Source: an uncultured Lachnospiraceae bacterium (GTDB lineage Bacteria > Bacillota > Clostridia > Lachnospirales > Lachnospiraceae). From it: a stretch of 11,635 nt of DNA. The notes beneath the pieces were generated by a model that made no database searches, was not told the origin of the DNA, and worked only from the letters and a program-made list of their open reading frames with translations. Location of the stretch: assembly GCA_902803635.1 (NCBI GenBank), contig CADCQU010000375.1:1-11635 (forward strand), given 5' to 3'. The translations under genes and the position numbers were made by a program. Positions 1 to 7,592 of this stretch are shown here, in pieces (positions within the stretch are counted from its first letter, which is position 1; each line of letters opens with the position of its first letter).

Positions 1-147
1 CTGCAGCTTTCCCCGAAGGTTCTGCCGCCATCGGCGGAAACGTTCGGAGATGCCAGGCAGAGCGCCCGCTCTTTTACAGCCGCACATGCAGCGCGCATGG
101 AAGTACCATTTGCTAGCGGACAGGGGAATACGAGCTCCGGGCCGTGA
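1..147 (+). CDS. 3' end of an upstream gene, possibly glgB (partial)
   Basis: A frame is open from the first base and ends at a TGA at 145-147, giving 48 residues of a C-terminus. It begins LQLSPKVLPPSAETF. Branching enzymes (GlgB) often end with a beta-strand of the type L-x-L-x-LPPLSA-x-VF, and glgB commonly lies directly before glgC, so a GlgB C-terminus with an extra 30-residue Ala/Ser-rich tail is a reasonable guess. A second frame (from base 3) is also open, as far as a TAG just after base 110, so the coding frame is not certain. The 71 bases between the TGA and the glgC start contain no terminator hairpin with a T-run and no convincing promoter, which fits read-through into glgC. The identification is an inference from a short tail and from gene order only. 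Confidence 0.33.
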   Translation: MQLSPKVLPPSAETFGDARQSARSFTAAHAARMEVPFASGQGNTSSGP

Positions 148-166
148 CCGGCACCGCTGCCGGAAG

Positions 167-182
167 CATTTGCCAACAAATG
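167..182. repeat. Short inverted repeat before glgC
   Basis: CATTTG at 167-172 and CAAATG at 177-182 form a perfect 6-bp inverted repeat around a 4-base spacer, about 36 bases before the glgC start. The left arm is part of the GGCAAATG-type octamer that is over-represented across the window (see findings). It could be an operator or only two copies of that word facing each other. No regulator can be named. Confidence 0.35.
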
Positions 183-218
183 GCGAGCTCTTAATCTTTT
201 GGAAAGCGAGGTCTCAAT

Positions 219-1355
219 ATGAAGCAAAACAAAATGTTAGCCATGATCCTGGCAGGCGGACGTGGCTCCCGTCTGTACGATCTGACGAACAAGGTTGCCA
301 AGCCAGCCGTGGCTTACGGCGGAAAGTACCGCATCGTGGACTTCCCCCTCAGCAACTGCGCCAACAGCGGCATCGAGGTCGTCGGCGTCCTGACACAGTA
401 CGAGTCCGTCATCCTCAACAGCTACGTGGCCGCCGGCGGACGCTGGGGTCTCGACACCCGCGACAGCGGCGTCTTCGTCCTCCCGCCCCGCCAGAAGGGC
501 AACAGCGAGAACGTCGATGCCTACCGCGGCACCGCCGACGCAATCTCCCAGAACATCGATTTCATCGACACCTATGACCCGGAATACCTCCTTGTCCTCT
601 CCGGTGACCACATCTACAAGATGAACTATGACGCGATGCTCGACGAGCACAAGGCCCGCGGCGCCGATGTCACCATCGCCGTCCTCCAGGTTCCGTGGAA
701 GGAAGCCCCGCGCTTCGGCATCATGAACACGGACGCCGAAGGCAATATCGTCGAATTCGAGGAGAAGCCGAAGAACCCGAAGAGCAATCTCGCCTCGATG
801 GGCATCTATATCTTCACCTGGAAGACCCTCCGCGAGAAGCTCATCGCCGACATGAATAGCGACACCTCCTCGCATGACTTCGGTAAGGACATCATCCCGG
901 TCATGCTGGCCGACAACCGTAAGCTCATCGCCTACGAGTTCAAGGGCTACTGGAAGGACGTAGGAACTGTCAGCTCGCTCTGGGAGGCAAATATGGACCT
1001 TCTCGACGACGACAAGGATCCGAGCCTCGACCTCAACGACTCCGGCTGGAAGATCTACACCCAGGACACCGCCTCCCTTCCGCAGTACATCGGCCCGGAG
1101 GCAAAGATCGACCGTGCCTACATCACCCAGGGCTGCCGCGTGGAAGGCGAGGTACATCACTCTGTCCTCTTCACAAACTCGAAGGTCGCCCCCGGCGCGA
1201 AGGTCATTGACTCCGTGCTGATGCCGGGTGCCGTCGTGGAAGCTGGCGCCGTGGTCACAAGGGCCCTCGTGGCGGATGACATCATCATCTCCGCAGGCGC
1301 CGTCGTTGGCAGCGCGGACAGCGATGACATCGCTCTGATCGCGAAGAATGTGTAA
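219..1355 (+). CDS. glgC: Glucose-1-phosphate adenylyltransferase catalytic subunit (ADP-glucose pyrophosphorylase)
   Basis: GlgC makes ADP-glucose and pyrophosphate from ATP and glucose-1-phosphate, the committed step of bacterial glycogen synthesis in the cytoplasm. The 378-residue protein is complete and of usual family length. Seen in the sequence: the nucleotide-binding loop [10 protein letters not shown] (10-19) followed by AKPA (27-30); YRGTADA (102-108); the catalytic loop SGDHIYKM (128-135), whose Asp130 matches the metal-binding Asp of the family; FGIM (166-169); EEKP (181-184), whose Lys183 is the likely glucose-1-phosphate lysine; and GYWKDVGT in the second half. From about residue 285 the repeats are hexapeptide-like, the left-handed beta-helix of this family. 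The ATG is preceded by GCGAGGT with about 7 bases of spacing. glgD follows after 15 bases, so the two form an operon. No promoter is clear in the 71 bases upstream, so it is probably transcribed from a gene to the left. Confidence 0.97.
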   Translation: MKQNKMLAMILAGGRGSRLYDLTNKVAKPAVAYGGKYRIVDFPLSNCANSGIEVVGVLTQYESVILNSYVAAGGRWGLDTRDSGVFVLPPRQKGNSENVDAYRGTADAISQNIDFIDTYDPEYLLVLSGDHIYKMNYDAMLDEHKARGADVTIAVLQVPWKEAPRFGIMNTDAEGNIVEFEEKPKNPKSNLASMGIYIFTWKTLREKLIADMNSDTSSHDFGKDIIPVMLADNRKLIAYEFKGYWKDVGTVSSLWEANMDLLDDDKDPSLDLNDSGWKIYTQDTASLPQYIGPEAKIDRAYITQGCRVEGEVHHSVLFTNSKVAPGAKVIDSVLMPGAVVEAGAVVTRALVADDIIISAGAVVGSADSDDIALIAKNV

Positions 1356-1370
1356 AGGGGGTAGAAGAAA

Positions 1371-2510
1371 ATGGCAAAGGTTTTAGGAATCATCATCTCT
1401 GAGGGCAGCCGCATCCGCGTGAAGGGCCTCAAGGACTATCGCCCCATCGGCGCGTTCTCCTTCCTCGGCAGGTACCGCGTGGTGGACTTCCCCATCTCCA
1501 ACATGTCGAACAGCGGCATCGACCGCATCCATGTCTATGCCGGCAAGAACCCGCGCTCGCTCGTCGAGCACGTCGGCGGCGGCCGTCATTACAACATCAA
1601 CTCCAAGCGTGGCGGGCTCCAGGTCCTCTTCTCCGAGGCCGGCAAGTTCAACGATGTCTACGACACCGACATCCAGGCCCTCTACGAGAACCGCTCCGTC
1701 CTCATGAAGAGCACTCGCGAGTACGTCGTTCTCGCGCCCTCCTACATGGTCTACGCGCAGGACTACAGCAAGGTCATCAAGGAACACATCGCCTCCGGCG
1801 CGGACATCACGATGCTCTACCATCAGGTCAACACCGCGAAGGAGGACTTCCTGAGCAGCAAGATCGTGGACCTTGGCGAAGGCAACGTCATCCGCAGCAT
1901 CGGCCAGAACCTCGGCAACGAGGCCACGGCAAATATCTCGATGGCGACCTACATCATGAAGCGCGAGCAGCTCCTTACGCTCATCGACGATGCCCGTGCC
2001 TTCTCGAACGGCTGCAGCCTCTCCCAGATTATCAACGAGAAGTGCCGTCAGGCCGTCGCCGGCGAGCCGGGTGCCCTCACGATCAAGGCCATCCGCCACG
2101 AGGGCTTCTTCGCCGACTGCCGCAGCCTCCGCGACTACTTCGACGCCAACCTGAACCTGCTCGACATGGCAAATGCCGATGACCTGTTCCGTCCGGAATG
2201 GCCGATCTACACTCGTACGACCGACACCTGCCCGACCAAGTACTATGAGAGTGCCAACGTGAAGAACTCCATGATCTCCAACGGCTGCATCATCAAGGGC
2301 ACCGTCGAGAACTGCGTCCTTGGCCGCAGCGTCACCGTCTCCGAAGGCGCCTGCCTCAAGAACTGCATCATCTCCGCCTACGTAGAGATCGGCGAAGGCG
2401 TCCACCTTGAAGGCCAGGTCGTTGACAAATGGGCAAAGATTTCCGAAGTCAAGGAAATCATTTCCAATCTCGACAACCCCGGCTACATCAAGAGGAACGA
2501 TGCCCTGTAA
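1371..2510 (+). CDS. glgD: GlgD, regulatory or non-catalytic subunit of ADP-glucose pyrophosphorylase
   Basis: This 379-residue paralogue of GlgC keeps the overall fold: YRVVDFPISN (35-44) and SNSGIDRI match GlgC, and the C-terminal third has hexapeptide-type repeats (NGCIIKG, ENCVLGRSVTV). The catalytic signatures are lost. The glycine-rich nucleotide loop has become IISEGSRIRV (8-17), the AKPA lysine motif is absent, and the SGDHIYKM loop is replaced by APSYMVYA (122-129). In characterised Bacillus/Geobacillus pairs GlgD has little activity of its own and raises the activity of GlgC in a mixed tetramer; the same role is inferred here. It lies 15 bases after glgC with its own strong AAGGGGG ribosome binding site, in the same frame as glgC but separated by TAA and a further in-frame TAG. 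A strong terminator follows 18 bases after its stop, so it is the last gene of the unit. Confidence 0.95.
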   Translation: MAKVLGIIISEGSRIRVKGLKDYRPIGAFSFLGRYRVVDFPISNMSNSGIDRIHVYAGKNPRSLVEHVGGGRHYNINSKRGGLQVLFSEAGKFNDVYDTDIQALYENRSVLMKSTREYVVLAPSYMVYAQDYSKVIKEHIASGADITMLYHQVNTAKEDFLSSKIVDLGEGNVIRSIGQNLGNEATANISMATYIMKREQLLTLIDDARAFSNGCSLSQIINEKCRQAVAGEPGALTIKAIRHEGFFADCRSLRDYFDANLNLLDMANADDLFRPEWPIYTRTTDTCPTKYYESANVKNSMISNGCIIKGTVENCVLGRSVTVSEGACLKNCIISAYVEIGEGVHLEGQVVDKWAKISEVKEIISNLDNPGYIKRNDAL

Positions 2511-2528
2511 TCATCCCCAACATAGCTT

Positions 2529-2562
2529 CGGCGGGGCCGCATTTGCGGCTCCGCCGTTTTTT
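2529..2562 (+). terminator. Intrinsic terminator of the glgCD unit
   Basis: A 12-bp stem (2529-2540 with 2545-2556, all pairs Watson-Crick except one G-U) closes an ATTT loop and is followed directly by six T (2557-2562) and a further T-rich stretch. It starts 18 bases after the glgD stop. On the minus strand there is no T-run after the stem, so it should act in the plus direction only. The loop and its flanks contain CATTTGC, a copy of the word enriched in this window. Confidence 0.92.
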
Positions 2563-2607
2563 CATTTTTATAGGGATAACGACACAGCTTAGGCTTCCGC
2601 CGTCCTT

Positions 2608-2664
2608 CTTGCCTCCCCCTCAAGGGGGAGGTGGCGCGGCTCGCCGCGCCGGAGAGGGGCCTTA
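2608..2664. repeat. GC-rich intergenic repeat, copy 1
   Basis: A 57-bp unit beginning CTTGCCTCCCCCT and ending GGAGAGGGGCCTTA. It contains two potential hairpins: CCTCCCCC paired with GGGGGAGG around TCAA, and GCGCGGC paired with GCCGCGC around TC. A second copy in the same orientation lies about 46 bp to the right. The look is that of a small dispersed, non-coding palindromic repeat (REP or MITE-like) of the kind common between convergent genes. I see no terminal inverted repeats, no target duplication and no coding potential. Confidence 0.75.
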
Positions 2665-2710
2665 TCGGGGCGACCTCGTTCATCTTCGCCCCTAGCCCCA
2701 TCCCAGTCCC

Positions 2711-2769
2711 CTTGCCTCCCCCTCCAGGGGGGAGGTGGCGCGGCCTTGCCTCGCCGGAGAGGGGCCTTA
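2711..2769. repeat. GC-rich intergenic repeat, copy 2, overlapping a gene end
   Basis: A 59-bp unit that matches copy 1 at both ends (CTTGCCTCCCCCT and CGCCGGAGAGGGGCCTTA) and in the first hairpin. The second hairpin has decayed: copy 1 reads GCGCGGCTCGCCGCGC here and this copy reads GCGCGGCCTTGCCTCG. Its last three bases, TTA at 2767-2769, read as TAA on the minus strand and are the stop codon of the large secreted-protein gene. The repeat therefore sets the end of that gene. Confidence 0.75.
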
Positions 2770-5700
2770 CGCCACTCCCTTCTCCTCGCCATAGAAGGCA
2801 ATCTTCTCATACGTCCAGCCTTCCTTCATCATCTTCTTCGCCTCGGCGGCCTTCATCGTATAGAAGAAGGTCGGCTGCTTCCCTTCCTTGCAAAGCTCAT
2901 ACACCGGCACGGTCTTCTTATCGCTCGCGTAGAACGCAAAGCCCGCCTTGTGTCCCGACTCCCTGGCCTTCTTCGCCAGTGTCCTGTTGGTCGTATACTG
3001 GTACCGCTTCGTGCTCTTATTGTAAATCCAGTAGACCTTCTTCGTCGAAGCCCCCGCCGCACGGAAAACCTTCTTGTATGTCCAGCCCTCCTCCTCAAGC
3101 TGCTTCATTGTATTCAAGCTCACCGAGTAGCGGTAGACACCGTTCTTCTCCGCCTGGTAGACGTATTTCTGCTTCACTTTGATCTTGCAGGACGCCTCCA
3201 AGCCGCTCTTCGTCCTCGCGGTGATCTCACAACTCCCGCAGCGGACCGCCTTCACCAGGCCGTCCTTCGAGACCGCCGCCACCTGCGGGTTGCTGCTCTC
3301 CCAGGTAACCGCCGCGTCTGTGGCATCCTCCGGGAAGACATATGTCTGAAGCTGTACCGTAAGGCCGACGTTCAGGGCCTTGCTCGTATAGTTCAGCAAA
3401 ACGACATCCGCCTCGGAATCCTTCACCGTCACCGCGCAGACCGCTTCGAGACCATTTGTCGTTTTCGCGTGGATAGCCGTCTTTCCCGCGGAAACTCCGG
3501 TCACGATGCCATTTTCATCGACCACGGCAACCGAGGCATCCCCCGAGGTCCAGGCAACGCTCCTGTCCTTTGCATTCTCCGGAAGGACCTCGGCGGTCAG
3601 CTGGAACGAGAATTCCGTCTCCAGCGTCAGATCCGTCTCATTCAGGGTAATGCTCTCAGGAACAATCCAGGCAAAGGAGCGCGGATAGAAATCCTTGCCC
3701 GACGTGCCTTCGAGGCTCTTCTTTTTGGCAAGGAGTCCAAGCTCGAAGTACAGCGACTCCGGATCCTTCGCAAAGCCCGTATAGTTTGCCTTAAGCTGCA
3801 GATCGGGATGGTCAGAGAGCGTCGTGTTCCACGCATCCACAACACCCGACGCGCAGTTCTTTGTGAACAGCGAATAGTGGTTGTTGACCGGATTTGACAG
3901 ATAGGCCTTCAGGGCGGCCAGCTCGTCGGCGGTAATCTCAATCTGGTAGTAGTTGTTCGGGAACTGCGAATCATTCCGGCGGAACTGGTTGTACATCTCC
4001 CGGTTGACGGCAAGTCCGCCATCCGTAACGCCGTCGGCCGGATTGTCGCCAAGAATCTTCGAATACATGTACATTTCCTTGATGACCGCGAGCAGGGCAT
4101 CGAAGGTGACCGGCCCGTCCAGCGAACGGTCCGCAATATACGCCCGCATCCTGCGGATCAGCTCCTGCGCATTGGCACTCATGGCAGAGAGCGTGCTGTT
4201 CTCCAGCGCGTGAAGAACGGTCTCCAGCTGCGTGCCGCCGTATCCGTAATTGGACACCGAGATTGCCTCGCCCGCCTTGAGCGAAATCGTCTTCGGATCC
4301 GAGAAGGCGCCCTCCGCAAGCACGTCATAGTACGACTCGCGGTCCGTAAGCCCCAGCTCGTTGTTGTTGTAGAGCGCGGGGTCGCTGGTATACTTCTCCT
4401 TGTTGGCCTCGTAGTCCGCAAGGAGGGCGTTCATCTTGTCGTTCGGGCGGTAGTAATGGTAGTAGCTGACCAGAAGATCCAGGTCCTCGTAGGTCTGGAA
4501 GGTCAGAGCCCCGTGCGCAACGGGTTCATCCTCCGTAATCCTCCTCGCGGAAATCGTAAGCTTTCCGACAATCCGGTCGCCCACATAGTCGCCAACGGCG
4601 ACCTTCGTGACCGCGAAAACCTGGTCATTGCTCGAACCCGCGTAGGCCGTCACGTAGACCAGTTGGCCATTTGCCGGCACCTCCCCGACAACCGTAATCT
4701 TCCCGTTTTCATCAACTGCCAGAAGGGAATCAGAAGAAACATAGCGGATGGACGGATCGTATACTTTACGCTTTTTATTCTTCCGACCCTTGTAGGCAAC
4801 CTTCGCCTTCAGCTGATAGGTACCCCCCTTCTCCTTCAGTTCGATGCGGGCCGGCATATTCTCAACGATTGCGGGCGTACCCTCTGCGTGAATCTCCACG
4901 TCCTCATTTGCCACGTAAGTGTCCGAAATCCGCGCATCTTTTCCGTTAATTTTGAACTCCGAAAGCGCGTAGGACGTCTCCGTTTTGACGTAGAATCCAA
5001 GAATCGAACCCTTCGAAACGTATTCGGAAGCCCCGACATAGCTCGCATAGTTCAAATCCCCTACTTCCTCGCCCTCCTGCCAGCTAAAGACGTTCACCAT
5101 GTCGCCGGTGGATTTGTCATACGTCACCTGCGCCACATCTTCGCGGCTTGTAAAGATATCGACGAGGACCATCACCGAGATATCTTCATTTCCCTGAGCC
5201 GTCGCATAAAGGACCGCAGTCCCGGAACCCGTCATCCGCAGTTCCTTCGCATCCCCTGTCAGGATGTCCTCCCCGTCAGATATTTTCCAGCCAACCGCAT
5301 CCTTACGGACAAGGGGATTTTCGGATGCAAGCTCCACAAAGTCGTCCACTCTGAGAACATCACCGACAAATCTCTGCACAATGACTCCCTGTTTTTCCTG
5401 AATCGTCGCCTCGGCGAAGGTAATCCGAAGGTCGCCATATCCCGACGGCATGGCTGCAAAATAAGCCCCTTCGTCCTCGTCAAAGCTCTCCGCATTGAAA
5501 AGGGAAGTCCCGTTCAGAGAAATCTCCGCAAGGACATGGTTGACATCATAATCGCCATCCACATCGTAGAAATTCGTTTTCACGTAAATATTCGTGCCTG
5601 CAGGCACCTCTTCCCGAGCGCCAAGGATCTTCTTGCCGCCCTCCTTCGTGTAGACCTCCACCTCGGCCTGGACGCCTTCCATACCAATCCGCTCGGTCTT

Positions 5701-7428
5701 CAGGATGCCGGTCGCAAGCCCGCTGCCGTTCACCACCGTGAAGGTCGCCGGAAGGGCCGCAACGTGAAAACTGACAAAGCCATTTGCCAGAACACTTGGA
5801 AGCGTATTTTCGTTTGCGTCAACGACGATAACTTCCTCGCTTGCCGTCGGAACCTTCAGCCAAAGGCCGTCCGGAAGCGCGGTACTGTCATTCAGCGTCG
5901 CGGAGGTCCCGTTGACCGTGAAGGTGATTCCGGTGACCTCGGTAGCCTCACCCCTGGAGGCGGCTGCCACGGAGACCACGATTTCCTGCGCATCCTTATT
6001 ATAGGAAGGAACCCGTCCGGCAAAGGCGGTGGAAACGAGCGTACCCAGCTTGCTCCTTGCATCGTCCACCATGATGGACTCGTCCGCATAGGTATAGACG
6101 GCCGGGGCAACCGGCTCCGGCGCACTGACATAGACATGGCCGGTCTCATCCACAAAGCCTGCATCCGGCTCGGCGACATTTTCCGCATTGTTCAGATAAT
6201 AGCCGGGCAGGCGGCTGACAATCGCGTCCCGCACGCCCTTCGGCGCATCGACAAAGGCGTAGATGCCGCTGCCCTCCGCGCTCAGCCAATAGGCGGTATT
6301 CTTACCATCACGCGTGCCAACTGCGGCGTTCCATGCCCGGAGGGCGGCCGTCGCGCAGCTGTTCTTCATAATGTTGAATTTGTTGAGGTTCCCCTGCAGA
6401 TGGCCAAAAAGGCTGGCCAGCTGCGACCTCGTGATGTCAAGCTCGTAGGTCACATTCTCGAACTGGTCCCATTCGAGCTTCTGGTTGTAGAGCTCGCGGT
6501 TGAAGCAGACACCACCCTCGACGACACCATCCATAAGCATGCTGTAATCCGCACCCACCTCCGCAAGGATCGTCTTGAACCTCGCAACAGCCTCGTCCGT
6601 GCTGAGCTTTCCTTCGTGCAGGTACCGGAACATGTTCTCGACCACGGCGGTCTTGCCTGCGGCGGACAGTCTCGCCCAGACGGAGCTGTTCTTGATGGTG
6701 CCGAGGGCTGCCTGCGGCACCGAAAGGTCGAAGCCACGGTACATGCCGATGGTCACAATCTCCCCACGATTCAGGGTCATGGACGTCATATCGTCACGGA
6801 ACGTGAAATATTTGTCCGCATCGTTCCCCGTGTGGTTGGAGCCGTTGTAAATGTCCGCGCGGATGTCCTCGTAATACTGGTCGGAAATCTCGTACCCGCC
6901 GTAGAGGTCCGGAACGGCGACCTCGATGCCGTCCTGATAGGACGTGAAGAGAAGATACACATGTCCATCATAGAACTGCATCGAATCGTTGTAGCGGGCC
7001 AGGAGCTTGAGGTTGCCCACGATATCCGTCCCGTCGCTGTAAGGCTCCACGTTCACGGTATACGTGTCCGTAACAAACTTACCGCGCTTCACCTTCCGCG
7101 ATACGGAGATCACGGTTGTTCCGGCGCGAAGGGCGTTGAGGTTTCCCGCCTGGTCCACCCAGGCGATGGCATCTTCCCCCACGGCCTGTATGGTGGGCGT
7201 CCCCGCCGGGAGAAAGCCCTCCTTCACCTCGCCGGCCACCATGGTAATCGTGTCGACGATCGGTTCCGTGGCATCGCCCGTCTCTCCGGCCAACGTTCCA
7301 CTCTCAACAGCTTCCAATGTGTCGGTTCCCTCCGTCCCCGCCGCCTGTACGCGCATCGGCAGCAGTACCGCCACCATCGCCAGGCAGAGAAGCAGAGCAA
7401 GAATCCTTGCCTTCCATCCGTGTTTCAT
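2767..7428 (-). CDS. Large secreted surface protein with two His/Cys permuted papain-like domains, Ig-like (Big_2) domains and a DUF5648-like C-terminus
   Basis: About 1553 residues, numbered from the ATG at 7428. Residues 1-30 are a classical signal peptide (MKHGWKAR, a long Leu/Ala core, cleavage near VQA-A). An Ig-like segment covers about 55-128. Residues about 136-410 and 952-1248 are two diverged copies of one domain: each has an early His in an H-x(2)-L-x-F-x(2)-Y-x-D pattern (His156, His972), then GG-x(3)-NRE-x-YNQ, then a late Cys (SCATAALRAWN with Cys358; NCASGVVDAWN with Cys1192). A His-before-Cys order resembles permuted papain-like/NlpC-P60 or DUF4105-type enzymes, so peptidase or amidase activity is possible but inferred. 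Beta-rich regions and a Big_2-like domain (about 855-945) lie between the copies. Two Big_2 domains follow (about 1254-1336 and 1341-1419), then DUF5648-like repeats (about 1423-1548) ending EGWTYEKIAFYG. There is no LPXTG, SLH or C-terminal membrane segment, so it is probably released or bound to the wall non-covalently. It is monocistronic and convergent with glgD. Confidence 0.94.
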   Translation of the reverse strand: MKHGWKARILALLLCLAMVAVLLPMRVQAAGTEGTDTLEAVESGTLAGETGDATEPIVDTITMVAGEVKEGFLPAGTPTIQAVGEDAIAWVDQAGNLNALRAGTTVISVSRKVKRGKFVTDTYTVNVEPYSDGTDIVGNLKLLARYNDSMQFYDGHVYLLFTSYQDGIEVAVPDLYGGYEISDQYYEDIRADIYNGSNHTGNDADKYFTFRDDMTSMTLNRGEIVTIGMYRGFDLSVPQAALGTIKNSSVWARLSAAGKTAVVENMFRYLHEGKLSTDEAVARFKTILAEVGADYSMLMDGVVEGGVCFNRELYNQKLEWDQFENVTYELDITRSQLASLFGHLQGNLNKFNIMKNSCATAALRAWNAAVGTRDGKNTAYWLSAEGSGIYAFVDAPKGVRDAIVSRLPGYYLNNAENVAEPDAGFVDETGHVYVSAPEPVAPAVYTYADESIMVDDARSKLGTLVSTAFAGRVPSYNKDAQEIVVSVAAASRGEATEVTGITFTVNGTSATLNDSTALPDGLWLKVPTASEEVIVVDANENTLPSVLANGFVSFHVAALPATFTVVNGSGLATGILKTERIGMEGVQAEVEVYTKEGGKKILGAREEVPAGTNIYVKTNFYDVDGDYDVNHVLAEISLNGTSLFNAESFDEDEGAYFAAMPSGYGDLRITFAEATIQEKQGVIVQRFVGDVLRVDDFVELASENPLVRKDAVGWKISDGEDILTGDAKELRMTGSGTAVLYATAQGNEDISVMVLVDIFTSREDVAQVTYDKSTGDMVNVFSWQEGEEVGDLNYASYVGASEYVSKGSILGFYVKTETSYALSEFKINGKDARISDTYVANEDVEIHAEGTPAIVENMPARIELKEKGGTYQLKAKVAYKGRKNKKRKVYDPSIRYVSSDSLLAVDENGKITVVGEVPANGQLVYVTAYAGSSNDQVFAVTKVAVGDYVGDRIVGKLTISARRITEDEPVAHGALTFQTYEDLDLLVSYYHYYRPNDKMNALLADYEANKEKYTSDPALYNNNELGLTDRESYYDVLAEGAFSDPKTISLKAGEAISVSNYGYGGTQLETVLHALENSTLSAMSANAQELIRRMRAYIADRSLDGPVTFDALLAVIKEMYMYSKILGDNPADGVTDGGLAVNREMYNQFRRNDSQFPNNYYQIEITADELAALKAYLSNPVNNHYSLFTKNCASGVVDAWNTTLSDHPDLQLKANYTGFAKDPESLYFELGLLAKKKSLEGTSGKDFYPRSFAWIVPESITLNETDLTLETEFSFQLTAEVLPENAKDRSVAWTSGDASVAVVDENGIVTGVSAGKTAIHAKTTNGLEAVCAVTVKDSEADVVLLNYTSKALNVGLTVQLQTYVFPEDATDAAVTWESSNPQVAAVSKDGLVKAVRCGSCEITARTKSGLEASCKIKVKQKYVYQAEKNGVYRYSVSLNTMKQLEEEGWTYKKVFRAAGASTKKVYWIYNKSTKRYQYTTNRTLAKKARESGHKAGFAFYASDKKTVPVYELCKEGKQPTFFYTMKAAEAKKMMKEGWTYEKIAFYGEEKGVA

Positions 7429-7434
7429 TTGCAT

Positions 7435-7440
7435 TCCTCC
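7435..7440 (-). promoter_or_regulatory. Ribosome binding site that decides the surface-protein start
   Basis: On the minus strand GGAGGA directly abuts the first possible ATG (7434-7432), leaving no spacing, while the second ATG (7428-7426) is 6 bases from it (7 from the GGAGG core). The second is therefore the likelier start and gives MKHGWKAR as the N-terminus, a better signal-peptide n-region. The choice changes the protein by two residues only. Confidence 0.7.
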
Positions 7441-7455
7441 TTGTGTCAGTAGTTT

Positions 7456-7461
7456 AGTATA
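7456..7461 (-). promoter_or_regulatory. Probable -10 box for the surface-protein gene
   Basis: The minus strand reads TATACT at 7461-7456 within an AT-rich stretch, 27 bases before the preferred start codon. This would give a leader of about 20 nt that just includes the ribosome binding site. The -35 region about 17 bases further (ATAGTT) is a poor match to TTGACA. It is the best candidate in the region but the case is weak. Confidence 0.4.
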
Positions 7462-7577
7462 ATTGAAAATTCCTACATAACTATTATTCTACCAAAAAAC
7501 TGCCCAAAAAACAGCAGAAATCTTATTATTTTTTCAGGATTCTTCCCATGCCCTACTTTTTTCCCAACACAAATACG

Positions 7578-7586
7578 TGTTATAAT
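7578..7586 (+). promoter_or_regulatory. Extended -10 promoter for the leader RNA and helicase
   Basis: TGTTATAAT is a perfect -10 hexamer (7581-7586) with the TG extension one base upstream. The -35 position holds only a T-rich stretch (TTTTTC at 17-bp spacing), which is acceptable for extended -10 promoters. Transcription would start near 7593, at the first base of the structured leader, and run into the helicase gene about 250 nt downstream. The segment 7441-7600 is much more AT-rich than the rest of the window, as expected of a double promoter region. Confidence 0.72.
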
Positions 7587-7592
7587 AGAATG

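Noticed and set aside
170..197. Promoter for glgC (TTGCCA, then TAATCT at 16-bp spacing)
   Set aside because: The -10 match is poor and the start site would fall at the ribosome binding site, leaving almost no leader.
237..2405. Minus-strand frames of 307 and 340 codons opposite glgC and glgD
   Set aside because: They lie wholly antisense to two confidently identified genes. Their Val/Asp/Leu-rich translations are the usual mirror of GC-rich coding sequence.
2631..3182. Plus-strand frame of 183 codons across the repeats and the surface-gene end
   Set aside because: Its Pro/Ser/Arg-rich translation comes from the GC-rich repeats and the antisense strand. There is no ribosome binding site or recognisable domain.
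7371..7428. Lipoprotein signal (Cys in the hydrophobic core of the surface protein)
   Set aside because: The residue before the Cys is Leu within LLLC, which does not fit a lipobox, and a good signal peptidase I site (VQA-A) lies downstream.
4210..7452. A 1080-codon open frame on the plus strand opposite the surface-protein gene
   Set aside because: It is antisense to a protein with a clear signal peptide, Ig-like domains and an internal duplication. Its translation is basic and low in recognisable motifs. GC-rich third positions in the real gene suppress stops on the opposite strand.
7491..7516. Repeated CCAAAAAAC and a weak CTGC/GCAG stem followed by T on the minus strand, as a terminator
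   Set aside because: The stem is only about 4 bp, and no minus-strand gene to the right would need a terminator here. It is more likely ordinary AT-rich promoter DNA.
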